DNA from: Thermocladium sp. UBA166
GTDB taxonomy: Archaea > Thermoproteota > Thermoprotei > Thermoproteales > Thermocladiaceae
Direction of reading: 5' to 3'
NCBI GenBank assembly: GCA_002508315.1
Contig: DAHE01000012.1
Span: 55,712 to 75,480 of the forward strand
DNA length: 19,769 bases
Shown here: in pieces, positions 7,605 through 13,921 of the stretch
Layout of the letters: each line of letters opens with the position of its first letter
Position numbering within the stretch: position 1 is the first letter of the stretch
Notes under the pieces: model-generated
Seen by the model: the letters and a program-made list of their open reading frames with translations, nothing else
The model's database searches: none
Told to the model about the DNA's origin: nothing
Position numbers and translations under genes: made by a program

Positions 7605-9404
7605 CTAGATCGATTCATCGACCACCTGCTCGCCTATCTTCTTTTGGTTCTTGAACATCTCCATTACCTCCCCCACGGTGGTGGCCTGCTCCGGGGACTT
7701 ATCCATCCTATACCTCCCAGTGAATCGGGGAAACCTTATGGCTAGCCCCGTGCCTGCCTTGGGATCCATGCAGCACGTATGTATGGGTGACTGCGTTATC
7801 TCCGCGCCTATCACCTCTATAACTAGGCCGGGCACGAACCAGACGTCGGGCTCCATCTTGGACACAACCCTGGGATGCTTGTGGGGTAGCTTGTATTGAT
7901 CCAGCATCTCGGGTAGCTTCTTGAGATCCTCGTCTGTGAAGCCGCTCCCCACCTTGGCCACTGTGTAGAACTGATCCGCGTCTGGGTCGTATGCCGCCAG
8001 CAATAATGCGCCGTATAATCCAGCCCTGCGCCCCCGGCCCCAGAACGCCCCCACCACGGCTAGATCCAGGGTATCCGTCAACTCGCTCTTGTAGTCCCGC
8101 TTATACTTTATCCAGAGCCAGCCGCGCGCGCCTAACTCATATATGGAGTCCTGCTTCACCGACTTGCACATTATGCCCTCGCAGTCATTGCTTATGGCCT
8201 CAAGAAAGAATTTATCGGTCTCCGCCGGATCGTCCAGTAACCTCCACGTAGCGTGGTGGACCTTGGGATGGGGTTTCATTGATCCCCACAAGGCCCTTTT
8301 CCTATCTATTAGAGGGAGATCCGTCAAGTCAACCCCATCCATGTATATAGCATCGAAAAGAAAAACCTCCACGGGGTACTCCTCCACGGCCTCCTTTACG
8401 TCGTGCTTCCTCTTCCTATGCATCAATTCCTGGAACGGCTTAATCTCGCCCGTGTCCGGATCCACGGTGACTATCTCGCCCTCCACGACGAAGTCCCTGG
8501 ACTCCATCGCCTCCACCACGTAATTAACCACGTCGGGGTATTCATGAGTTATATCCTCTAGTCTCCTGCTGAATATCCTCACCGAGTCCCCCCTCCTATG
8601 TATCTGGGCCCGCTCCCCATCGTACTTATACTCGCAGACCGCGATCCCCCCCAGCTTGCCCAGTATCTCCGCTGATGAGGACAGCCGCTCGGCCAGCATG
8701 GGTTGAATCGGGATGCCGGGGGTGACACGCAACTCCGCCAATGCATCGCGCCCCCTCTCCGCCAGCAGCCTAGCTATGTGGCCCAGATCGGGATGCACGT
8801 GATAAGCTTTCTCCAGGGACTCCTTGGGCACGTTGAAGACATCGGAGAGCGAGTCCAGCACGGTCATGTCGGCCACCCCCAGCCGCAGCTTGCCTACTAT
8901 GAACCTAGCTATGTACTTGGCCTCGTCCGGGGACGCGGCCGCGAAGAGCGAGGACAGTAGCCTGACCTTGGCGTCCTGGGCTCCCTCCCCCGATGCCTTG
9001 GCGACGTTCATCAACGACTCATACACCTCGCCCACAGTCAATGCCCTGGACCGCTTGGCCCCGAAGTAATCCAGTATAGTTGATGCGCCCTTCACGGTCA
9101 TCACTTGCCTAGCAGCCTCCCCCAGATCGCCCAGCTTCTTGTAAGTCTCCTCCACTTTCTTGAGCGGCAAGCCGCTGGCCGTGGATATGGCGCGCATGGC
9201 CAGCTTCTCGCCAACCCCCAGCTCCACACCCTCCCAGTCCGGGCGGAGCTGCCCGAGCAGGATGTAGACTACCTTATCCATGACTTGCGGCGGCGCCTCC
9301 CTGAATATGGTGGATAGGAGCTTCGCCATAACCGTGCGCTGCGTGGTGGCCTCTATCGCTTCAAATACCTTGACTACCTCCGAGAACGGCAAATCATCTT
9401 CCAT
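7605..9404 (-). CDS. lig: ATP-dependent DNA ligase
   Basis: This 599-residue replicative and repair ligase seals nicks by an AMP-lysine intermediate. The N-terminal helical DNA-binding domain (about 1-230) starts MEDDLPFSEVVKVFEAIEAT. The nucleotidyltransferase motif I EYKYDGERAQ places the adenylated lysine at about residue 261, and the later SRRLEDITHEYPDV, VEGEIV, EGIMCK and WIKYKRDY segments are the remaining ligase motifs. The OB-fold follows. The frame stays open upstream into the tRNA gene, but a TATA box at 9426-9434 lies exactly 26 nt before ATG 9404, so that ATG is chosen. ATGs at 9419 and 9437 would fall too near or over the box. The length matches crenarchaeal ligases. Confidence 0.96.
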   Translation of the reverse strand: MEDDLPFSEVVKVFEAIEATTQRTVMAKLLSTIFREAPPQVMDKVVYILLGQLRPDWEGVELGVGEKLAMRAISTASGLPLKKVEETYKKLGDLGEAARQVMTVKGASTILDYFGAKRSRALTVGEVYESLMNVAKASGEGAQDAKVRLLSSLFAAASPDEAKYIARFIVGKLRLGVADMTVLDSLSDVFNVPKESLEKAYHVHPDLGHIARLLAERGRDALAELRVTPGIPIQPMLAERLSSSAEILGKLGGIAVCEYKYDGERAQIHRRGDSVRIFSRRLEDITHEYPDVVNYVVEAMESRDFVVEGEIVTVDPDTGEIKPFQELMHRKRKHDVKEAVEEYPVEVFLFDAIYMDGVDLTDLPLIDRKRALWGSMKPHPKVHHATWRLLDDPAETDKFFLEAISNDCEGIMCKSVKQDSIYELGARGWLWIKYKRDYKSELTDTLDLAVVGAFWGRGRRAGLYGALLLAAYDPDADQFYTVAKVGSGFTDEDLKKLPEMLDQYKLPHKHPRVVSKMEPDVWFVPGLVIEVIGAEITQSPIHTCCMDPKAGTGLAIRFPRFTGRYRMDKSPEQATTVGEVMEMFKNQKKIGEQVVDESI

Positions 9405-9425
9405 ACCTGTCCAGCTCATCAGCAA

Positions 9426-9434
9426 GTTAAAAAG
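9426..9434 (-). promoter_or_regulatory. TATA box of the DNA ligase gene
   Basis: The minus strand reads CTTTTTAAC, centred 26 nt before ATG 9404. It fixes the ligase start and lies just beyond the tRNA 3' end. Confidence 0.65.
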
Positions 9435-9477
9435 CATTCCCAAGCGTGAATGTTTGGAGCCCCGGCCGGGATTTGAA

Positions 9478-9498
9478 TTCCCGGGCGGATTCCCGCCA
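9478..9498 (-). other. tRNA-Thr intron 3 (21 nt, non-canonical, position 53/54)
   Basis: It lies between the T stem and T loop. CCCG pairs with CGGG, flanked by bulges GG^T and AA^T, and the intron body forms a GGCGG-GAAT-CCGCC hairpin. Excision joins CCGGG to TTCAAAT and gives a perfect T arm. Without excision the T loop has two extra bases. Confidence 0.88.
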
Positions 9499-9514
9499 CC
9501 CGGGACCTCTCGCT

Positions 9515-9529
9515 CCCTTGATGGGAACT
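9515..9529 (-). other. tRNA-Thr intron 2 (15 nt, canonical position 37/38)
   Basis: It lies just 3' of the anticodon. CUUG (32-35) pairs with CAAG in the intron, with bulges UA^A and GG^A. The rest of the intron is only a short loop with no extra stem, so this is a minimal bulge-helix-bulge. Excision restores the 7-nt loop CTTGTAA. Confidence 0.82.
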
Positions 9530-9536
9530 TACAAGG

Positions 9537-9563
9537 TTCGCCCCCTCCGCTTCCGGGCAGGGT
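9537..9563 (-). other. tRNA-Thr intron 1 (27 nt, non-canonical, position 30/31)
   Basis: It lies within the anticodon stem. The pre-tRNA pairs CGCU with GGCG (4 bp, one G-U), flanked by 3-nt bulges CG^A and AA^C, and the intron's own CCCT/AGGG stem extends the motif. Cutting after the second bulge base on each side restores the CTCGC/GCGAG stem. Confidence 0.88.
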
Positions 9564-9616
9564 CGAGCGCTCCACCAGGCTGAGCTACCGGGGCTCATGG
9601 ACCCCCAGCTAGGCCC

Positions 9617-9624
9617 GTTTTTAC
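9617..9624 (-). promoter_or_regulatory. TATA box of the tRNA-Thr gene
   Basis: The minus strand reads GTAAAAAC, centred about 26 nt before the first tRNA base at 9594. Confidence 0.55.
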
Positions 9625-9677
9625 GGTTTACGGCAATTACCTGGGGGTTCAGGGCCGTGCCGTCCTAAGGGATAATG

Positions 9678-9685
9678 TTTATAAT
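9678..9685 (+). promoter_or_regulatory. TATA box of the 221-residue hypothetical gene
   Basis: TTTATAAT is centred about 24 nt before GTG 9705 and 27 nt before GTG 9708. It supports a leaderless GTG start. Confidence 0.55.
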
Positions 9686-9704
9686 CCATTTCACTGTCCA
9701 ATAA

Positions 9705-10370
9705 GTGGTGGATTTCAAATCCCCGCCGACCAGCGACGGCTGCCCAATAAGGGAGATGGATACCCTCCACTTGATTCTCTTCATGCTGTACAGGCGGGTG
9801 ACGATATGCAGCTCATTCGATCTGGATTGCATAGATCTACCCATAATGGCCACCACGCCGTTCCTGGCAAGGAATTGCGAGAGAGAGGACGTGTATAGAT
9901 TACTCAGAAGACTGAGGAGGCTATCCACCAAGCTGGGCGGGGATATAGAGATATTCAAGCACGGAGGGATAACCGCATCTCTGAGGCTCAGCTTTGAGAG
10001 GGGAAGCATATACGTGCACAACGGCGTGATCGTGAACAAGGGGGATTGCAGTAAGGTAAAGTGCGAGCTGGTCAATAACGTCAACTTGGCATTCATGTAC
10101 TTGGCAATCAAGCTGAGCGAGCGGAATGAAGCGTTGCTGAATGTCCCCGATGCATTGGTGTGGCTGGCCAAGATCGTTGGAGTGGAGGGGGCGGTAGGGC
10201 TTTTATCATTTGTCCACGACTACGTGGAGATGGGGGAATTCAACGGAAACGTCAGGCTCCTGGTTGGCCTTATATCCAGGTGGGGGGTGCCCATTACGGT
10301 GGAGTCGCTCAGCAATGCATTGCTCCCGGCCAGGAGGAGCCTCAATGCATTGAGGCAGGCGAGCTATTGA
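9705..10370 (+). CDS. Hypothetical protein, family not recognised (221 aa)
   Basis: I do not recognise this protein. It starts MVDFKSPPTSDGCPIREMDT, from one of two tandem GTG codons (9705 or 9708). It looks soluble, with no signal peptide or clear membrane helix. The region around residues 60-80 (DVYRLLRRLRRLSTKLGG) is a basic helix. Residues 90-125 look like beta strands (ASLRLSFERGSIYVHNGVIV), and the C-terminal half is mostly helical. Cysteines are scattered with no obvious metal motif. A TATA box at the right distance and the lack of a better competing frame make it a real gene. It converges on the radical SAM operon and overlaps its last gene by 7 nt (10364-10370). Its 3' end carries two AATGCATT-centred palindromes. 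It is probably lineage-specific. Confidence 0.8.
   Translation: MVDFKSPPTSDGCPIREMDTLHLILFMLYRRVTICSSFDLDCIDLPIMATTPFLARNCEREDVYRLLRRLRRLSTKLGGDIEIFKHGGITASLRLSFERGSIYVHNGVIVNKGDCSKVKCELVNNVNLAFMYLAIKLSERNEALLNVPDALVWLAKIVGVEGAVGLLSFVHDYVEMGEFNGNVRLLVGLISRWGVPITVESLSNALLPARRSLNALRQASY
10311..10355. repeat. Two neighbouring palindromes sharing the core AATGCATT
   Basis: AGCAATGCATTGCT (10311-10324) and CCTCAATGCATTGAGG (10340-10355) are both perfect palindromes. They sit at the 3' end of the 221-residue gene, just before the overlap with the convergent radical SAM gene. They could form hairpins in either transcript, or be a pair of protein-binding sites. Confidence 0.5.
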
Positions 10371-11782
10371 GGAGACTCCCTGCGAAGCAATTGCTCGTTG
10401 AACCAAGGGACTAGGGCGTTCCGTACTGCCGTGATTATAGTGCTGAGCCTCCCATGCAGCACCTCGCCCAGCAGGAAGCCTAGCCTGGCGTAGTACCTTA
10501 TGTAGGCCCACTGAAGCGCCTTCTGCGCCTGCTCCTTAGTGAACTTGTACCCCCTCATCACAGCCATCAACGTTGTGTAGTGCTCCCAATTCCTGTCCTC
10601 TATCAAGCCCTCGCTCTCCGCCTCGGCGTAAAGCGGGGTTCCGGGGTATGGGGTGGCCACGGTGAATTGAGCATAGGTTGGCTTGAGCCTAATGGCGAAC
10701 TTCACCGTGTTCTTCATGTCATCCACGGTCTCCCAGGGAAACCCCACAACGAATGACCCTACATGGCTTATTTTCGCCTCCCTAGCCCATTGGAACACCT
10801 TCACCGCACTATCCAGCGTTATCCTCTTCCCTATCCTGTTTATGGATTCCTGGCTCCCCGACTCCACCCCGAAGTAAAGGGCTGAGCAGCCGTGTCTCTG
10901 TAGGGCCAGCATCATTTCCTTATCTATCGTATCTACCCTGGAACCGCATGAAAACGATATGTCGAGGCCCCGCTGGTCTATCTCCCTCAAGAACTCATTC
11001 ACGAATCTCTTGCCCAGAGTGAACTCGTCATCGGTGAAGGCAACTACGTTGGTTTTATACTTGGCCATGGCATCCTCAAGTTCATCCACGACGTTCTTAG
11101 CGGACCTATACCTAATAATTCTCCCCCAAAAATACGATGTTGAACAGAAGGAGCAGCCGTAGGGACAGCCGCGGCTGGCCATGGCGTGTATTATTCTGAT
11201 CGGCTTGCCGAATAAGGTGTATCTATCCATGGGGAGCAAGTGACGGGCCGGCGGGGGCAAGTCATCCAGGTTCCTAATTATAGGCCTATCCCTGGTAATC
11301 ACGGGCTTTCCGTCATCCATGAAGGCTATCCCCTCCACCTTCTTGAGAGCGGCGGGGTGAAGCCCATTCTTCTCAATAGAGTTGATTAACTCCAGCGTCG
11401 TTAACTCTCCCTCTCCCCTAACCACCACGTCGACGCCTCTTTCCATTGATTCCTCATACATGAACGTGGAGTGCGGGCCCCCCATTATTATGGGCAAGTC
11501 GGCGTCGTATTCCTTAACTGCCTTCACTGCATCATACGCCTTATATATCGTGGGCGTCATGGCGGTGAGGCCCACCGCGTCGGGATGCCATGTCTTCACC
11601 TCGTTCATGAACGAGGCCATATCCAAGCCAAGCGTGGGCGAGTCCACTACCCTGACCGTGTGCCCTCCCTGCTCCAGCACCGCTGCTATCCAGGCCAAGC
11701 CGAGCGGGGGCGCTCTTAGCCCGAGCACCTTATACAGCTCCAGCTTCTCTATGCCGGGCGGGACGGCGAGCAGGACCCTCAT
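10364..11782 (-). CDS. B12-binding-domain-type radical SAM protein
   Basis: This 472-residue iron-sulfur protein has an N-terminal Rossmann-like cobalamin-binding-type domain (about 1-140: MRVLLAVPPG, LGLAWIAAVLEQGGHTVRVVD, PIIMGGPHSTF) and a radical SAM barrel with CPYGCSFC (C206, C210, C213) for the [4Fe-4S] cluster that cleaves S-adenosylmethionine. FGVESGSQESINRIGK and the TPYPGTPLY segment are typical of this class. No DxHxxG motif is seen, so any cobalamin would not be bound through the usual histidine. Members modify unreactive carbons, for example by methylation, ring formation in tetraether lipids or cofactor synthesis. It starts 6 nt after the SPASM radical SAM gene, so both are one transcript. 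The substrate is unknown. A lipid role is only a guess. Confidence 0.9.
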   Translation of the reverse strand: MRVLLAVPPGIEKLELYKVLGLRAPPLGLAWIAAVLEQGGHTVRVVDSPTLGLDMASFMNEVKTWHPDAVGLTAMTPTIYKAYDAVKAVKEYDADLPIIMGGPHSTFMYEESMERGVDVVVRGEGELTTLELINSIEKNGLHPAALKKVEGIAFMDDGKPVITRDRPIIRNLDDLPPPARHLLPMDRYTLFGKPIRIIHAMASRGCPYGCSFCSTSYFWGRIIRYRSAKNVVDELEDAMAKYKTNVVAFTDDEFTLGKRFVNEFLREIDQRGLDISFSCGSRVDTIDKEMMLALQRHGCSALYFGVESGSQESINRIGKRITLDSAVKVFQWAREAKISHVGSFVVGFPWETVDDMKNTVKFAIRLKPTYAQFTVATPYPGTPLYAEAESEGLIEDRNWEHYTTLMAVMRGYKFTKEQAQKALQWAYIRYYARLGFLLGEVLHGRLSTIITAVRNALVPWFNEQLLRRESPQ

Positions 11783-11788
11783 CGTTGA

Positions 11789-13282
11789 TCACTTGATGGC
11801 CATGGGGGCCTTCACCTTTATCTTGGACACGTCCTCCATCAATTTACGCCAATCCGATGAGTTATAGATGCAGCCTGGGTCCGGGGCCAAGACGTCCCCG
11901 AAGTAATTATATGCCCTAGCCCTGCACCCCCCGCATATTAACTTATAGGGGCATTGACCGCAGAATCCCTCCAGCAAGTCGCGGTTCCTGAAGTTCTCCA
12001 TGAATGGATCCATCCATATGTCCCAGAACGACTTGGACCTCAAATTGCCCACGGGGCGGGGCAGGAAGACGCATGGCGTTAGCGTGCCCTCAGGCTCTAT
12101 CGCGGCGTATACCCTGCCCGCGCCGCATCCACCTATGAATTCAGTCAACTCCTTGGTGACTGGATCGCTGGCCACCACGAAGTGAGTTGGGGAGGCATCG
12201 CTGCCCGCGCTGAGTTGATTGACCACCCTGCCGTACTGCGGCGCCGTGCTTATTATCTCCATCTTGGTCCTCTTCATTTCCCTATAAATGTGCCTTAGGA
12301 ACTCCTCCCGCTCCTCCGGGGAGAGGTCTATCTCGAGGTTCTCGCGCCCCCTCCCCACCGGTACGAAGTTGAAGAAGATCACCTTGGAAACCCCTATCTC
12401 CTGGGCCAACTCTATCACCTTATCCACCTCGTCCAGGTTAACCTTAGTGACGGTGAAGGCCAAGGCCGTGCTGAAGCCCAACTTGACGGCGTTCCGCAAC
12501 CCACTCACTGCCTTTGCCCACGCCCCGCTTACCCCCCTGAACTTATCGTGGACCCGCGGATCAGCAGCGTCTATGCTGACCTCCACGTATCTCAAGCCAG
12601 CCCTGCGCGCCTTCTCGGCGAACTCCATATTGGAGAGAGTCAAGCCGTTCGTGGCGATGGCTGGGTAGAACCCTCTCCTGGCTATCTCGGCCAGCACTGG
12701 CCAGAAGTCCCTGTGCACAGTGGGCTCCCCGCCGGATAGGGCTATGGCGGGCACCCCGGCCTCATCCAATTCCTTGACTATCCTCAGCTTCTCGTCTAGG
12801 CTTAACTCGTTTGGAAGCGGGCGGCCCGCGTTCTGGTAGCAATGTATGCACCTAAGGTTGCAGGAGTTCGTGAAGTTCCAAACAATGAAGAAGGGGGCTG
12901 GCAATTTCTGGGGTGTGGTTACTTCGAAGAGCGCGATTCCCCGCAGCGTGGTGACGAGCCCCCTCCTCACCGCGGGGTCGCCCAGCATCTTCTTCACAGC
13001 ATCGTCATCCGAGTGAAGATACGCCGTGGCCAGTTTCATCCCTGCCTCGAAGAACGGAGCCACCATGTGGGCCACTGTTGGGCACTGCTTCTCCCCCGCG
13101 TACTTGGCCAAAACCCACTCCATGAGGGGCTTTCTCTCCCCGTTCAATTCAACCTCCCTAGTCAATGCCCTGAGCGCCCACCGCACCGCTCCCCTATTAA
13201 GCAACCTAATTGCCGTTATGATGGTTCCAGTAGCATCTACTTGAGAGGCCTTCTTCTCAATTAGGGAATCTATTTCAGGCAT
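11789..13282 (-). CDS. Radical SAM / SPASM-domain protein
   Basis: This protein of about 497 residues, numbered from ATG 13282, has an N-terminal helical extension of about 135 residues of unknown role. A radical SAM barrel follows, with CNLRCIHC (C141, C145, C148) and the SAM-binding SGGEP at about 183-187. The C-terminal SPASM region has cysteines at about 386, 404, 441, 444, 450, 453 and 471 (GGCGAG, LTPCVF, FCGQCP, LICGGC, DPGC), enough for two auxiliary [4Fe-4S] clusters. SPASM proteins modify peptides, form cofactors (PqqE-like) or act in alternative haem synthesis (AhbD, NirJ). None can be assigned. The TATA box centred at 13308 lies 26 nt before ATG 13282. The ATG at 13297 would be only 11 nt from it. 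It is the first gene of a two-gene operon. Confidence 0.9.
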   Translation of the reverse strand: MPEIDSLIEKKASQVDATGTIITAIRLLNRGAVRWALRALTREVELNGERKPLMEWVLAKYAGEKQCPTVAHMVAPFFEAGMKLATAYLHSDDDAVKKMLGDPAVRRGLVTTLRGIALFEVTTPQKLPAPFFIVWNFTNSCNLRCIHCYQNAGRPLPNELSLDEKLRIVKELDEAGVPAIALSGGEPTVHRDFWPVLAEIARRGFYPAIATNGLTLSNMEFAEKARRAGLRYVEVSIDAADPRVHDKFRGVSGAWAKAVSGLRNAVKLGFSTALAFTVTKVNLDEVDKVIELAQEIGVSKVIFFNFVPVGRGRENLEIDLSPEEREEFLRHIYREMKRTKMEIISTAPQYGRVVNQLSAGSDASPTHFVVASDPVTKELTEFIGGCGAGRVYAAIEPEGTLTPCVFLPRPVGNLRSKSFWDIWMDPFMENFRNRDLLEGFCGQCPYKLICGGCRARAYNYFGDVLAPDPGCIYNSSDWRKLMEDVSKIKVKAPMAIK

Positions 13283-13303
13283 GGTAGGAAAAAGCATAGG
13301 ACG

Positions 13304-13311
13304 GTAAATAT
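13304..13311 (-). promoter_or_regulatory. TATA box of the radical SAM operon
   Basis: The minus strand reads ATATTTAC, centred 26 nt before ATG 13282. Confidence 0.6.
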
Positions 13312-13315
13312 CCTT

Positions 13316-13330
13316 GTTTCACCGTGAAAC
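13316..13330. promoter_or_regulatory. Palindromic candidate operator upstream of the radical SAM operon
   Basis: GTTTCAC-C-GTGAAAC is a perfect 7-bp inverted repeat with a 1-bp spacer. It sits immediately upstream of the TATA box, over the BRE and further out (about -34 to -48 from the start). Such placement suits a dimeric regulator that helps or blocks TFB/TBP binding. The regulator is unknown. Confidence 0.45.
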
Positions 13331-13354
13331 GACTTAAGCTCTTCCATTGGTTTT

Positions 13355-13386
13355 ACGAAGCAACCAGTCCACATTAAACGAAGCAA
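13355..13386. repeat. Short direct repeat ACGAAGCAA, 23-bp period
   Basis: Two copies of ACGAAGCAA, at 13355-13363 and 13378-13386, lie upstream of the radical SAM promoter. They may be tandem regulator sites spaced by about two helical turns, or chance. Confidence 0.25.
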
Positions 13387-13421
13387 TCGATCACTAGATA
13401 GTACTTCAGACCCAACCCTCT

Positions 13422-13475
13422 CTCCACCCCTTAAGGCTACCCCCTCCCTTAACCCCCTTACATAGAGGGGGAAGG
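13422..13475. repeat. C-rich / G-rich hairpin region, possibly an insertion-element remnant
   Basis: Between the radical SAM operon and the zinc-finger gene is CCACCCCTTAAGG followed by a CCCCC/GGGGG hairpin (C run at about 13453-13457, G run at about 13466-13470). The CCCTTAAG core recurs at 477-488 and, on the minus strand, near 16985-16996. IS200/IS605 elements carry hairpins of this kind at their ends, but no transposase is present. Confidence 0.25.
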
Positions 13476-13565
13476 CATCATCCCATAATTAACGCGGCTC
13501 CGCGAACTTAGTGGGCCTTGGGCGGCGAGCGCTGGGGGCTAAACTCTATGTTGAAATGCCTTGCA

Positions 13566-13778
13566 TCACTGCAATTGAACCAGCGCATTGCCGTGGCGGG
13601 CATCGATCAACGCCTCATTCATTAGGTGAACCTTGAATTTATGGATCGTGTTGAACCTCCTGCCGCACACGGGGCACTTCCTGGTTCTCGGCACTTGCTT
13701 GCACTCCATCATTACGTGCCTCACATATTCATCCATGGAGTTCATGTTCTTACCGCAAAGCTTGCAGATCATAACCAT
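13566..13778 (-). CDS. Small zinc-finger protein (70 aa)
   Basis: This 70-residue protein starts MVMICKLCGKNMNSMDEYV and has two CxxC units. The first is CKLCGKNMNSMDEYVRHVMM with a following cysteine (C2H2/C2HC style, H at the expected x12 spacing). The second is KCPVCGRRFNTIHKFKVH, with a later histidine. It is basic and fits a nucleic-acid-binding zinc-finger protein of the small C2H2-like type found in crenarchaea. A longer frame opens at ATG 13811, but that ATG lies within or at the edge of the TATA box (TTTTTAAA, 13801-13808). The ATG at 13778 is exactly 26 nt from the box centre and is preferred. It is monocistronic. Target and role are unknown. Confidence 0.8.
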   Translation of the reverse strand: MVMICKLCGKNMNSMDEYVRHVMMECKQVPRTRKCPVCGRRFNTIHKFKVHLMNEALIDARHGNALVQLQ

Positions 13779-13800
13779 ACCATCAACGTCCTTCCCGCCG

Positions 13801-13808
13801 TTTAAAAA
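13801..13808 (-). promoter_or_regulatory. TATA box of the zinc-finger gene
   Basis: TTTTTAAA on the minus strand is centred 26 nt before ATG 13778, which decides the start of the short gene. Confidence 0.6.
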
Positions 13809-13892
13809 CATTGTGCAGATAATTACCTACGCCATCCACGCACTGGAATGGAGGCGGGCGGGAAACGTCGAGGCGCCCCTCCAAATTAAACA

Positions 13893-13900
13893 TTTATATT
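13893..13900 (+). promoter_or_regulatory. TATA box of the B3/B4-domain gene
   Basis: TTTATATT is centred 25-26 nt before ATG 13922. It supports that ATG over the in-frame GTG at 13910. Confidence 0.6.
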
Positions 13901-13921
13901 CAATGACGCGTGCGGTCAGTT

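Larger units (their letters stand above)
9455..9594 (-). tRNA. tRNA-Thr (anticodon UGU) interrupted by three introns, CCA encoded
   Basis: Read on the minus strand, the 140-nt gene folds to a perfect tRNA only after removal of three introns (27, 15 and 21 nt). The acceptor stem is GCCCCGG/CCGGGGC, the D stem GCTC/GAGC, the anticodon stem CTCGC/GCGAG around CTTGTAA (anticodon TGT), the variable loop AGGTC, and the T stem CCGGG/CCCGG around TTCAAAT. The discriminator is U73, the archaeal threonine identity base, followed by encoded CCA. Mature length is 74 nt plus CCA. Exons are 9564-9594, 9530-9536, 9499-9514 and 9455-9477. Each junction falls inside a 3-nt bulge, 4-bp helix, 3-nt bulge motif, the substrate of the crenarchaeal splicing endonuclease. 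It would decode ACA and related Thr codons. A TATA-like GTAAAAAC is centred about 26 nt upstream. Confidence 0.95.

Noticed and set aside
9455..9594. Reading the tRNA with only the canonical intron
   Set aside because: Leaving the 30/31 segment in breaks the anticodon stem, and leaving the 53/54 segment in gives a nine-base T loop. Removing all three segments repairs every stem.
9665..10171. A 168-codon frame on the minus strand opposite the 221-residue gene
   Set aside because: It is serine- and leucine-rich without domain signs, while the plus-strand frame has a matching TATA box and GTG start and more protein-like composition.
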